Below, piece after piece: positions 15,147-23,883 of a stretch of 64,000 nt of DNA. The DNA comes from Bacillota bacterium (GTDB lineage: Bacteria; Bacillota; Clostridia; Peptostreptococcales; Anaerovoracaceae). Under the pieces are notes generated by a model. That model worked only from the letters and a program-made list of their open reading frames with translations. It did no database searches and had not been told where the DNA came from. Every line of letters starts with the position of its first letter. The first letter of the stretch is position 1. The DNA lies in NCBI GenBank assembly GCA_028724585.1, contig JAQYCQ010000002.1, positions 18,545-82,544 on the forward strand, written 5' to 3'. The translations under genes were made by a program, and so were the position numbers.

Positions 15147-16467
15147 GAAGATACTGTATATTGAAGCTGATATGGGCGCGGCCGGCGATATGCTGACCGC
15201 AGCCCTGCTGGAAGCCGCTCCGGAGAGAGCGCGCGAAAGGATAGAAAATCTGGGCATCCCGGGTGTGAAGTCCGAGATCGTCCATGACTCAAAACAGGGA
15301 GTCGGCGGAACACACGTCCATGTCTATGTGAACGGACATGAGGAAGAAGCAGGCTATGCTCCCGGGGAGCATCATCACCATGACCACGACCATACGGAGC
15401 ACGAGCACGATCATCACCATCGCGCGGAGCACGAACATGATCACCATCATCACGAGCACCACGGCGTGGCAGATATAGAAGCTGTCATAAATGGGCTGGA
15501 CATCAGCGCCGCTGTGAGGGATAGAGCAAAAGCGGTCTACGGCCGCATAGCCGCTGCCGAATCAAAGGTCCACGGCGAGCCGGCCGACAGGATACACTTC
15601 CACGAAGTCGGAGCTCTGGACGCGGTGGCCGATGTCGTTTCGGTATGCCTGCTCATGGACATGATAAAGCCCGACCGCGTCATCGTCTCCCCTGTTAACG
15701 CTGGAAACGGCAGTGTACAGTGCGCCCATGGCATACTGCCTGTACCTGCTCCGGCAACCGCCGTGATCCTCAAGGGAATTCCTTTCTACAAGGATCCCGA
15801 TATAAAGAGCGAGCTCACCACTCCGACCGGCGCGGCTCTCCTTGCTGAGTTTGCCGACGAGTTCGGTCCCATGCCTGTAATGACCGTCGAAAAGACCGGT
15901 ATAGGCACAGGTACCAAAGACTTCCCAAAAGCCAATATCATACGGGTCTTCTACGGAGAAGCCTTCGACCGCTCCGCGGACAAGCCTGACGGGCTCCATT
16001 ACGACAGCTCCGCTGACATTTCCGTCTCCGCCGGCGAAACCGCTGACGAAACACCGGATACGATCTGCGAGCTCTCAGCCAATATAGACGATATGACCGG
16101 AGAGGAGCTGGGCTTTGCCATGGATCAGCTGCTCAAGCACGGCGCCCTTGAGGTCTACCAGACACCTATCCTCATGAAAAAAGGACGTCCCGCCGTCAAG
16201 CTCTCCTGCATCTGCAGGCCTGCTGAAGCCGAGCTCTTCGGCAGGCTGGTATTTCAGCACACCACGACCGCCGGCATCAGAGGAGCGGTCATGAAACGCT
16301 TCATCCTCGACCGCTCGGTCAACGGCGAAAAGGACGGCGTCAGGATAAAGAACTACTCCGGCTGGGGCATGAGCCGCTCAAAATATGAGTACGACGATCT
16401 GGCGGCCAAAGCCGAAAAGGAAGGCCTCTCGCTCGCTGAGGTGAGACGCAGGCTGGATAAAAAGTAA
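15145..16467 (+). CDS. larC: LarC, nickel insertion enzyme for the pincer cofactor
   Basis: Uses CTP to insert nickel into pyridinium-3,5-bisthiocarboxylic acid mononucleotide. One continuous 440-residue frame, whereas Lactobacillus plantarum makes larC1 and larC2 joined by ribosomal frameshifting. MGAAGDMLTAALLE starts the protein; residues 76-106 form a His/Glu/Asp-rich nickel-binding tract; RIHFHEVGALDAVADVVSVC and ELTTPTGAALLAEF are conserved blocks. No larA (lactate racemase) or other pincer-dependent enzyme is in the window, so the cofactor's client must lie elsewhere. Confidence 0.95.
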   Translation: MKILYIEADMGAAGDMLTAALLEAAPERARERIENLGIPGVKSEIVHDSKQGVGGTHVHVYVNGHEEEAGYAPGEHHHHDHDHTEHEHDHHHRAEHEHDHHHHEHHGVADIEAVINGLDISAAVRDRAKAVYGRIAAAESKVHGEPADRIHFHEVGALDAVADVVSVCLLMDMIKPDRVIVSPVNAGNGSVQCAHGILPVPAPATAVILKGIPFYKDPDIKSELTTPTGAALLAEFADEFGPMPVMTVEKTGIGTGTKDFPKANIIRVFYGEAFDRSADKPDGLHYDSSADISVSAGETADETPDTICELSANIDDMTGEELGFAMDQLLKHGALEVYQTPILMKKGRPAVKLSCICRPAEAELFGRLVFQHTTTAGIRGAVMKRFILDRSVNGEKDGVRIKNYSGWGMSRSKYEYDDLAAKAEKEGLSLAEVRRRLDKK

Positions 16468-16473
16468 AATAGC

Positions 16474-16512
16474 AGAAACCCCGGTACCGCAATGAAACGG
16501 CCCGGGGTTTCT
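16474..16512 (+). terminator. lar operon terminator
   Basis: AGAAACCCCGG and CCGGGGTTTCT pair over 11 bp with a 17-base loop. The T-tract lies within the right arm rather than after it, so termination may be partial. Confidence 0.7.
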
Positions 16513-16533
16513 CATGTCCGCGGAGCGGACGTG
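16513..16533. repeat. GC hairpin, GTCCGC-GGA-GCGGAC
   Basis: Perfect 6-bp core with the stem extending outward to CAT/GTG through a T:G pair. Confidence 0.75.
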
Positions 16534-16543
16534 TTTTCTTTTT

Positions 16544-16741
16544 CTATTTCTGTTTGCGGTTTATCGCAAGCCAGGCGCCCGCCGCCGCGGCTATGGCGAC
16601 TATGATGCCGCCAGCGCGTACTGCCCCTTCCGGCGAGCCCGAACCGCCGTCCGCGGCGAAAGCAGTGACTGCAGTGCAGAATATAAACACGACTGCTGTC
16701 AGAAAAGCCGCTATAAGTCTAGATCTTATGCTGTTCTTCAT
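16544..16741 (-). CDS. Small secreted or membrane-anchored peptide
   Basis: 65 residues: a signal-peptide-like N-terminus (MKNSIRSRLIAAFLTAVVFIFCTAVTAFAA, cleavage expected after AFA), a Gly/Ser/Pro-rich stretch (DGGSGSPEG), then a hydrophobic segment (GGIIVAIAAAAGAWLAI) and a short basic tail NRKQK. That order resembles a tiny type I membrane protein or a precursor anchored by its C-terminus. AAGGAGAGG lies upstream of the ATG. No family recognised. Confidence 0.6.
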   Translation of the reverse strand: MKNSIRSRLIAAFLTAVVFIFCTAVTAFAADGGSGSPEGAVRAGGIIVAIAAAAGAWLAINRKQK

Positions 16742-16885
16742 TTTATTTCCTCTCCTTATATTTCCTGAACCCGCCTATGGGTATCTAACTTCCTGTCTGT
16801 AGATTTTACATTTGAATATAGAAAACCGCAATCGCGAAAAAGAAACAGTCTGAAGATCTTATATCCTGATTTTTATCATTTGATA

Positions 16886-16914
16886 TTGAATACTGTCCCC
16901 CATGAACCTATAAT
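16886..16914 (+). promoter_or_regulatory. Promoter of the butyrate kinase gene
   Basis: -35 TTGAAT (16886-16891), 17-bp spacer, -10 TATAAT (16909-16914). Start of transcription expected near 16921. Confidence 0.75.
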
Positions 16915-16936
16915 AGCTAATGATGAGCAGGCTGAA

Positions 16937-16956
16937 AACGTTGGTATACCAATGTT
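16937..16956. promoter_or_regulatory. 20-bp palindrome in the butyrate kinase leader
   Basis: AACGTTGGTATACCAATGTT is palindromic except for one base pair and is followed by TTTA. It sits about 16-36 bases after the predicted start of transcription, a typical position for a repressor roadblock operator or a short attenuator. Confidence 0.55.
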
Positions 16957-16993
16957 TTTATGATAAGAGCGAGCCTGCGGAAAAGGAGACACA

Positions 16994-18187
16994 ATGGATA
17001 AAACTTACAGGATAGTTGCTATCAATCCGGGATCGACTTCTACGAAGATCTCATATCACGAGAACGAAAAGATGCTCTTCGAGACAGACGTTTTCCACGA
17101 TTCTTCTGTACTGCTGAAGTTCCCGACGATAAACGACCAGCTGGACTACCGCCTGGCTGTTATAGATAAATTCCTTAAAGAAAAGAACATCGACATGAAG
17201 GGCATCGACGCTATAGTAGGACGCGGCGGCGGATGCGTTTCAGTCGAGAGCGGAATATATGAGATAAACGACAAGCTGATAGAGGATACGCGCGAAGCCA
17301 AAGGCGGCCTCTACCACTCTTCCATGCTCGGCGTACAGCTGGCCAATGAGTTCCACAAGAGATACGGCGGAAAGATGTTCATGATGGACCCTCCTGTCGT
17401 AGACGAGCTCTGCGATCTTGCCAGGATCACCGGCGTCAAGGGAGTTTACAGAAGAGCGGTCTCACACGCGCTCAACCTTAAAGCCACTGCCAAGCATCAC
17501 GCTAAGGTCATGGGCAAAAAGTACGAGGACTGCCGCTTTATCGCCTGCCACATAGACGGCGGCATTTCTATCACTGCTCATGTAAACGGACGCATGATAG
17601 ACGGCAACGACGCGGGCGGCGGCGAAGGTCCTTTCACTCCTACGAGAATGGGCAGCATGGCGGTCACAGACATGAACAACCGCCTCAACGATCTCTCACA
17701 CGATGAGATCCGCAGCCTCTGCAGCCAGGCAGGCGGCCTGAGCAGTCACTTCGGAACTTCCAACTCCAACAAGATCCACGCCCGTGTAGAAGCAGGCGAC
17801 CCTGAAGCGACCAGAGTCTGGAACGCTATGATCTACAATGTCTGCAAGTGGATAGGCGCTATGGCGGCAGCTATGGAAGGAAAAGTAGACGCTATCGTCC
17901 TTACCGGCGGTCTTATGCGTTTCCAGGATGTAGTAGACGCTATACAGAAGCGCTGCGGCTGGATAGCTCCGCTGGCAGTTTACGTAGGCGAAATGGAACA
18001 GACAGCTATGGCAGACGGCGCCCTCGAAGTCCTCAGAGGCGAAGTCGAGCCTAAGCAGTACACCGGTATCCCTGTATGGACCGGCTTCGATGATGAACGC
18101 CAGAAGGTAAACACTTCTGTGCGCGGCAAAAAGCTCAAAGACGAAGAAGAAGAGCCATCGACAGCAGGCGCTAACCGCATCAGGTAA
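16994..18187 (+). CDS. buk: Butyrate kinase
   Basis: Forms butyrate and ATP from butyryl phosphate and ADP, the energy-yielding last step of butyrate fermentation; related branched-chain acids may also be used. AINPGSTSTKISYHEN is the N-terminal phosphate-binding motif of the acetokinase family, and IACHIDGGISITAHVNGRMIDGNDAGGGEGPFTPTRMG is diagnostic of butyrate kinases. 397 residues, with a charged C-terminal extension of about 35 residues (VRGKKLKDEEEEP). The usual partner, phosphotransbutyrylase (ptb), is not adjacent, which is uncommon. AAAAGGAG stands 5 bases before the ATG. Confidence 0.95.
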   Translation: MDKTYRIVAINPGSTSTKISYHENEKMLFETDVFHDSSVLLKFPTINDQLDYRLAVIDKFLKEKNIDMKGIDAIVGRGGGCVSVESGIYEINDKLIEDTREAKGGLYHSSMLGVQLANEFHKRYGGKMFMMDPPVVDELCDLARITGVKGVYRRAVSHALNLKATAKHHAKVMGKKYEDCRFIACHIDGGISITAHVNGRMIDGNDAGGGEGPFTPTRMGSMAVTDMNNRLNDLSHDEIRSLCSQAGGLSSHFGTSNSNKIHARVEAGDPEATRVWNAMIYNVCKWIGAMAAAMEGKVDAIVLTGGLMRFQDVVDAIQKRCGWIAPLAVYVGEMEQTAMADGALEVLRGEVEPKQYTGIPVWTGFDDERQKVNTSVRGKKLKDEEEEPSTAGANRIR

Positions 18188-18208
18188 TACAAGAAAACGC
18201 AAACTTAC

Positions 18209-18244
18209 GCCGGCTCCGCCGGCACCCGCGCCTTCGGCGCGGGT
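18209..18244. repeat. Two adjacent GC hairpins, GCCGGC-TCC-GCCGGC and a 9-bp TTC-loop stem
   Basis: 18209-18223 is a perfect family member. 18224-18244 is ACCCGCGCC-TTC-GGCGCGGGT, a perfect 9-bp stem with a variant triloop. They fill the gap between the convergent butyrate kinase and addA genes, with no T-run. Confidence 0.8.
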
Positions 18245-18263
18245 GAGTGAACGTTAAGCCGGC

Positions 18264-21200
18264 TCACCTGACTACGACCTCGCGTCCCGCTCTCAGCATG
18301 AAGAGGCTGGCTCGCGCAACCGGCTCGCCGTACTCCTTTTCCACCACCTCGCAATAGAGATCCAGCTGGCGGCGGTAGCGGTCTACGAAGCGGCGGAAGC
18401 CTTCTTTTTCGTCCGCGGCGCTGTAACGGTCAGTCTTGAAATCCACGACCACGATGCCGTCGTCATCGCGGAAGGCGCAGTCGATGACACCCTGGATGAG
18501 GATCTGTTCAGGCAGCTCCTCGCGGACAGCGCGGCGGATCTCAGGATCAGCGGCTTCGGCCGCCAGCTCTTCCGTATTCTTTTTTAGAGTAAAGGCCCAT
18601 TCATTGCGGCGTTTAGAAGCGCGGCAGGCGCGCTTTCCCAGATCAGAGCTGAAGAATGACGCGATATCCTTATATGACACGGCGGCCGCTTCTTCCTTGG
18701 ACATAATGCCCTTTTCCACCAGTCCTTCTGTAAACGCCTTTACTCGATCGATATCATTTTCTTCAGAGTAATCTATGAGCTCCAGGACCTTGTGGGTCAG
18801 AGTGCCGCGCCTTGCTGGCGTTACCTTTTCCGTGCCCCGCAGGAACTGAGGCACATCACCGTCGCCGGAGGCGTCGTCAGGCTGCTGTTTTTCATTCACT
18901 GCTGTTTCGTCTGATTCAGATTCCTCGTACTTTTCCGCTGCCAGATCCACTTCCGGAAGCTCGCCGTCGACTATTGACGGTACCATTTTCGGGAACAGAT
19001 CTGCCGATTCCCCGCGGAGCATTTTATTTATCCCCGTCACAGTGAACTTAGATCTGGCTTCAGACTCGCGCATATATGGATATCTGTATTCGAAACGATC
19101 CTGTATGATGTTGACGAGTCCTTCTTCATCCTTGAAATCAGGGAATCCATTTATTATCGACTCTCTTATATTCTTAAGGTCTTCCCTCTTTTTCTGGTTG
19201 TCTTCCAGATACTCTCCCGGATCGTGCCTTTCGACCTTTATCTTCGCTTCCTCTGCGTTGGCCCAGACCCAGAGCAGCCTGTCACTGTCGCTCTGTATGC
19301 CGGTATCCCTTATCTTCAGCATATCGTTTTCTTTGCCGTCGAGATTTTTAAGTCCCGCGGTGAGGATCAGCTCGTCCTTAGCCCTGGTCATAGCTACGTA
19401 GAGATTGCGCTTCTCCTCCTCAAAGTCCTCTCTGTTTTTAACAGATCTGATCGTAGAATAGTTTACAGGGATAAGGCTGGTGTGGGCTTCCGTATCGAAG
19501 CAGCACAGAGCTATACCCAGGTTTTTGTGGAGCTGCATATTGACATTGTCTTTGTCATGCTTGATCGCTGAAGACAGGTTGGAGACGAACACAATAGGGA
19601 ATTCCAGACCCTTGCTCTTGTGGATAGTCATGATCTGAACCATATCGCTGATGTCCCCGCCAAAGGAAGCCTGGGCATCTTTCCTGCCGCCGCTCTCCTT
19701 TATGCGTTCGATGTAGTTGACGAAGCTGAACAGTCCTTCTCCCTGTTCCCTCGTAAATTTCTCCGCCTTGTCTACCAGCAGCCTGAGGTTGGCGGCGCGT
19801 CTCGCTCCGCCCGGCAGGGCAGCCGTATAGCTTAAAAGATCGGACCTGACCATCAGGTTCCAGATGAATTCAGGCAGAGGAGTAAAACGCGCTTCCACCC
19901 TCCAGTCCTCCAGCTGCTGCTCTGCGGCTCGGCATTTTAATGACAGCCTTGTACTGCCCGACGCCATCTGGGAAAAGGCCTCGCTGTATGAAATCTTGCT
20001 GTCGAGGAGCCTGATCCTGGCCAGCTCGTCTATCGAAAAGCCGAATCCCTTTACAGGCGACCTGAGCACACTGATCAGCTCCAGATCCCTGCGCCTGTTG
20101 TCTATGACCCTGAGCAGGTTCATGAACATCTCTATCTCGTAGGTTTCGAAGTATCCTTCGCCTCCATGTACATATGCCGGTATGCCTTTGTCCCTCAGGG
20201 CTTTAGCGTATACGTCGGCGTTGGTGCGCGACCTGAGAAGTATCACTATATCGTCCGGGCCGGCATTCCTTACCGCATTCTTTTTATCATCAAAGATAGG
20301 CTTTCCCATACGCTGGTCTACGAGTTCCGCTATCATCCTGCCCTCTGTCTCGGCGGCTGTAAGATTTTCAAGCTCTTCGCCCAGGTTTTCGGCCCCATCT
20401 ATCTTCAGAGGTTCGACCAGGTGCAGCGAAGCCCCGTAGTCAAGCTCTCCGCCGGCTTCATACGCCGATCCCTTATGGAGCTCAGCAGCTTCGTCATAGG
20501 CTATGCCGGTTTTCTCCATGGTCATGATGTTCCTGAACACTCCGTTGACCGCGTCTATGATGCCGCCCTTGCTCCTGAAGTTCATATTCAGGTCTATGCG
20601 CCTGCCCTCAGCTTCCTTCCCATCGTCAGTGAATGAATTGTATTTGCCGATGAAGATGTCCGGATCCGCCTGCCTGAATTTATATATGCTCTGCTTGACA
20701 TCGCCGACCATATACACGTTCCTGCCTCTGCTGACGCTCCTGATTATCGCCTCCTGGATCCTGCTGCTGTCCTGATACTCGTCGATGAAGATGACGTCGA
20801 ACCTGTCTCTGTAAGCCTCAAGCACCTCAGGATGATCCGGATCAGTCAGTATACTGTAGGCTACATGCTCTATGTCAGAATAATCCACATACTTCCTGGC
20901 CCTCTTGGCCGCGGAGAACCTGCTGTCGAAATCCCTGACCAGATCCGCCAGAGTAAGGGCATAAGGATATGTCGAGGATATCTTTTCCGCCGACTCTGCC
21001 GATGACATCACAGGCAGGAGCTTTGCGGCTTCTTTAACGCAGTCCTTCATGTCATTGTGAAGCTTTGAAGCCCTTCCCTTTATCTCGTTCCAGACAGGCT
21101 TTTCATTCTTTTTTGTCCTCAGGTCTTTCCAGTCTATCTCCAGGCTTTCCCTGAGCTCATCTATCCCCATGCGTTCGGCATTCTCCAGAGCCGACCTCAC

Positions 21201-21998
21201 GGCATCGACATTGGAAGCGACCTTCATATAAATAGTGAGGCTGCCCTTCTTATCCGGCTGATCGAGCGTTGGATACTCGCCCATCAATCCAAGAAGCTCA
21301 TCACCTATCCTCACAGCGCTCTCCAGCTGCTCCACTGCTGCCTTCCTGCATAAAGCGGTGATATCCGAATTTTCCAGCTCCTCCCCTGTGCAATTGAGCT
21401 TCTCGACGTTTTTGTCCAGCCAGCCCAGCGGGTCCTCCATGTTCATGATGAACGAATAAACGGACCTGATCATATTCCTGACCTTGTCCACGCTCTTTAT
21501 ATCCGAGTAAGCGTCGAGGAAGCGCCTGAAATTCTCGTCTCCTGCCGCCAGCCTGTCCTCAAACATATCGTCTATGCACCTGCTCATTATGACAGCCTTC
21601 TGGGCGTCGTCGCACACAGCGAAATCCTGGTCTATATCCGTCAGGAAGAAATACTGCCTGATAACGCCGATGAGAAACTTATGGAAGGTGCTGATATTGG
21701 CCGAAGGGATAGTCCTCAGCTGGGTGCGCACGAAATCCACCGTCTCCCATTTATGATCTTTTCTAGCTGTCTCTTCCGCCTCTTTGAGCGCATTGATGAT
21801 CTTTTCTCTCATCTCGCTCGCCGCGGCGTTGGTAAATGTCACCACCAGCATGTTTTCCACCGGTATGCGCTTCTCCACGGCCAGCCTTTTTATCCTCTCC
21901 GTCAGCACGGCCGTCTTGCCCGAACCCGCCGCTGCCGACACGAGAATATTATCTACAGGAGCCTCTATAGCCTCCTTCTGCTGTTCTGTCCATTCCAT
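18264..21998 (-). CDS. addA: ATP-dependent helicase/nuclease subunit A (AddA)
   Basis: UvrD-type 3'-5' helicase fused to a RecB-like nuclease; with AddB it processes double-strand breaks for recombination. 1244 residues. Walker A VSAAAGSGKTAVL (about 21-33), motif II VIFIDEYQDSS, motif III VGDVKQSIYKFRQADPDIF, motif V TIHKSKGLEFPIVF, motif VI NLYVAMTRAKDELILTA, and nuclease motif VVDFKTDRYS near the C-terminus, with Asp and Lys for metal binding. addB, which usually directly precedes addA, is absent; the upstream neighbour is gpmI on the other strand. GGAGG is 7 bases before the ATG. Confidence 0.96.
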   Translation of the reverse strand: MEWTEQQKEAIEAPVDNILVSAAAGSGKTAVLTERIKRLAVEKRIPVENMLVVTFTNAAASEMREKIINALKEAEETARKDHKWETVDFVRTQLRTIPSANISTFHKFLIGVIRQYFFLTDIDQDFAVCDDAQKAVIMSRCIDDMFEDRLAAGDENFRRFLDAYSDIKSVDKVRNMIRSVYSFIMNMEDPLGWLDKNVEKLNCTGEELENSDITALCRKAAVEQLESAVRIGDELLGLMGEYPTLDQPDKKGSLTIYMKVASNVDAVRSALENAERMGIDELRESLEIDWKDLRTKKNEKPVWNEIKGRASKLHNDMKDCVKEAAKLLPVMSSAESAEKISSTYPYALTLADLVRDFDSRFSAAKRARKYVDYSDIEHVAYSILTDPDHPEVLEAYRDRFDVIFIDEYQDSSRIQEAIIRSVSRGRNVYMVGDVKQSIYKFRQADPDIFIGKYNSFTDDGKEAEGRRIDLNMNFRSKGGIIDAVNGVFRNIMTMEKTGIAYDEAAELHKGSAYEAGGELDYGASLHLVEPLKIDGAENLGEELENLTAAETEGRMIAELVDQRMGKPIFDDKKNAVRNAGPDDIVILLRSRTNADVYAKALRDKGIPAYVHGGEGYFETYEIEMFMNLLRVIDNRRRDLELISVLRSPVKGFGFSIDELARIRLLDSKISYSEAFSQMASGSTRLSLKCRAAEQQLEDWRVEARFTPLPEFIWNLMVRSDLLSYTAALPGGARRAANLRLLVDKAEKFTREQGEGLFSFVNYIERIKESGGRKDAQASFGGDISDMVQIMTIHKSKGLEFPIVFVSNLSSAIKHDKDNVNMQLHKNLGIALCCFDTEAHTSLIPVNYSTIRSVKNREDFEEEKRNLYVAMTRAKDELILTAGLKNLDGKENDMLKIRDTGIQSDSDRLLWVWANAEEAKIKVERHDPGEYLEDNQKKREDLKNIRESIINGFPDFKDEEGLVNIIQDRFEYRYPYMRESEARSKFTVTGINKMLRGESADLFPKMVPSIVDGELPEVDLAAEKYEESESDETAVNEKQQPDDASGDGDVPQFLRGTEKVTPARRGTLTHKVLELIDYSEENDIDRVKAFTEGLVEKGIMSKEEAAAVSYKDIASFFSSDLGKRACRASKRRNEWAFTLKKNTEELAAEAADPEIRRAVREELPEQILIQGVIDCAFRDDDGIVVVDFKTDRYSAADEKEGFRRFVDRYRRQLDLYCEVVEKEYGEPVARASLFMLRAGREVVVR

Positions 21999-22017
21999 TG
22001 AAAAACCTCCAACTTAC

Positions 22018-22032
22018 GTCAGCTCTGCTGAC
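22018..22032. repeat. Hairpin GTCAGC-TCT-GCTGAC
   Basis: Perfect 6-bp stem with a TCT instead of TCC triloop, 20 bp upstream of addA. Confidence 0.65.
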
Positions 22033-22240
22033 ACGCGGCGGCTCTGCAGACGATGCCTGGCTGCTCACACTGACAATCACGTTCGCAGGGCATCATGCCG
22101 CCGGTATCCGGCCTTCCTCTGACATATATATGCAATATTAGCATACGCGGCCGAATTTTTGCACCTTGCCTTTCTATCTGCTATAATCAATAACATATTT
22201 TCTATAAAATACAGCGATCTTAAAGGATAAAGAATAAATC

Positions 22241-23779
22241 ATGAAAAAGAAAACAACCATGCTCATCATCATGGACGGCTTCGGCTGCGCTCCCGAAAAA
22301 GAGGGCAACGCCATAGCCTCAGCCGATCTTCCTAATATCAACGGTATATTCAAAAAATACCCCCGCGCTAAACTTGGCGCCAGCGGCGAATCCGTAGGCC
22401 TTCCGGCGGGCCAGATGGGAAACTCTGAAGTAGGCCACCTGAACATAGGCGCCGGCCGCGTAGTCTACCAGGACTTCAGCCGCATCACCAGGGCCGTAAA
22501 AGACGGTTCCTTCTTTGAAAACGAAGTCCTGAAAAAGGCCATGGAAAATGCCGCGGCCGGACATTCCCTGCATCTGATGGGACTGCTCTCCGACGGCGGA
22601 GTCCACAGTCACATAGATCACCTCTTCGCCCTCATCGATATGGCCCGCAGATACGGCGTCGACAATATTTTCGTCCACGCCTTCCTCGACGGCAGGGACG
22701 TGCCGCCTTCCTGCGCCGGCAAATATATAGACCTGGTGGAGGAGCACCTTAAAGAGGCAGGCGCCGGAAAGATCGCTACTGTTTCCGGCCGCTACTACGC
22801 GATGGACAGGGACAAGCGCTGGGAAAGGGTTCAGAAGGCCTACGACGCTCTCACACTCGGCGAAGGAGAGCACAGCGCTTCAGCATCTGAAGCAGTCACC
22901 GACTCTTACGGCAGAGGCGACACTGACGAATTCGTGCTCCCGACCCTTGTCGACGGAGTCGACGGAAGGATAAAGGACGGCGATTCAGTCATCATGTACA
23001 ATTTCCGCCCTGACAGAGCGAGACAGATAACCCGCACACTCTGCGATCCTGATTTCGATGGTTTCCAGAGAAAGGTACTTCCTGAGGATCTCACATTTGT
23101 CTGCATGACAGAATACGAAGCCGGCATGCCAAACGTACAGATCGCTTATCCGCCTGAGCATCCGCAGAATACCATCGGCCAGTACCTTTCCAGTCTCGGA
23201 AAAACCCAACTGAGGCTGGCAGAGACAGAAAAATACGCCCACGTCACTTTCTTCATGAACGGCGGCATCGAAGAGCCTTTCGCCGGCGAAGACAGGATCC
23301 TCGTTCCTTCTCCTAAGGTAGCTACATACGACATGCAGCCTGAGATGAGCGCTTACCAGGTTCGCGACAATGCCGTCGATGCGCTTGGATCTGGTAAGTA
23401 CGACCTGATAATCATGAACTTCGCCAATCCTGACATGGTAGGCCATACCGGTGTTTTCGAAGCCGCGGTAAAGGCCGTAGAGGCCGTTGACAGCTGTGTC
23501 GGCGATATCCTTAAGACTGCCGAAGAGACGGGAGCTTCCCTTTTCATCACAGCCGACCATGGCAACGCCGACGTCATGGCTGACGGCGAGGGCAATCCTG
23601 TCACAAAGCACTCCACAAATCCTGTACCGGCTTTCGTGATCCTGCCTCCTTACAGCGGCGAAGGCTACAGGCTGAGGGAAGGCGGTGTGCTCGCTGACAT
23701 AGCTCCTACCCTGCTCGATATGATGGGTATAGAACAGCCTGCCGAGATGACTGGAAAGACCCTGCTCGTAAGGGAATAG
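22241..23779 (+). CDS. gpmI: 2,3-bisphosphoglycerate-independent phosphoglycerate mutase
   Basis: Interconverts 3- and 2-phosphoglycerate in glycolysis using a manganese-dependent phosphoserine. Ser62 in MGNSEVGHLN is the phosphorylated residue, and Asp12 of IIMDGFG is a metal ligand. FVHAFLDGRDVPP, SGRYYAMDRDKRWER and TADHGNADVM are further active-site blocks. 512 residues is the standard length. It stands alone, not with gap/pgk/tpi as in many Firmicutes. The Shine-Dalgarno (AAAGGA) is about 12 bases from the ATG, which is long. Confidence 0.97.
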   Translation: MKKKTTMLIIMDGFGCAPEKEGNAIASADLPNINGIFKKYPRAKLGASGESVGLPAGQMGNSEVGHLNIGAGRVVYQDFSRITRAVKDGSFFENEVLKKAMENAAAGHSLHLMGLLSDGGVHSHIDHLFALIDMARRYGVDNIFVHAFLDGRDVPPSCAGKYIDLVEEHLKEAGAGKIATVSGRYYAMDRDKRWERVQKAYDALTLGEGEHSASASEAVTDSYGRGDTDEFVLPTLVDGVDGRIKDGDSVIMYNFRPDRARQITRTLCDPDFDGFQRKVLPEDLTFVCMTEYEAGMPNVQIAYPPEHPQNTIGQYLSSLGKTQLRLAETEKYAHVTFFMNGGIEEPFAGEDRILVPSPKVATYDMQPEMSAYQVRDNAVDALGSGKYDLIIMNFANPDMVGHTGVFEAAVKAVEAVDSCVGDILKTAEETGASLFITADHGNADVMADGEGNPVTKHSTNPVPAFVILPPYSGEGYRLREGGVLADIAPTLLDMMGIEQPAEMTGKTLLVRE

Positions 23780-23824
23780 CTCGTTTAAGGAAGCGGACAG
23801 CATGAATATCCGATAACAGACAAA

Positions 23825-23864
23825 AAGGCCGGAGGCGCTGATGATATACAGCGTTTCCGGCCTT
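23825..23864. terminator. Terminator between convergent gpmI and the flavoprotein gene
   Basis: AAGGCCGGA.GCGCTG and CAGCG.TCCGGCCTT form a long stem with an 8-base loop. On the minus strand it is followed directly by TTTTTG, and on the plus strand by a weaker CTCTATG and a later T-run. Confidence 0.85.
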
Positions 23865-23883
23865 CTCTATGTTCTGATATTTT

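Noticed and set aside
18209..18244. Intrinsic terminator for butyrate kinase and addA
   Set aside because: The stems are strong but lack T-runs on both strands, so they are listed as repeats; they could still affect Rho-dependent ends or RNA decay.
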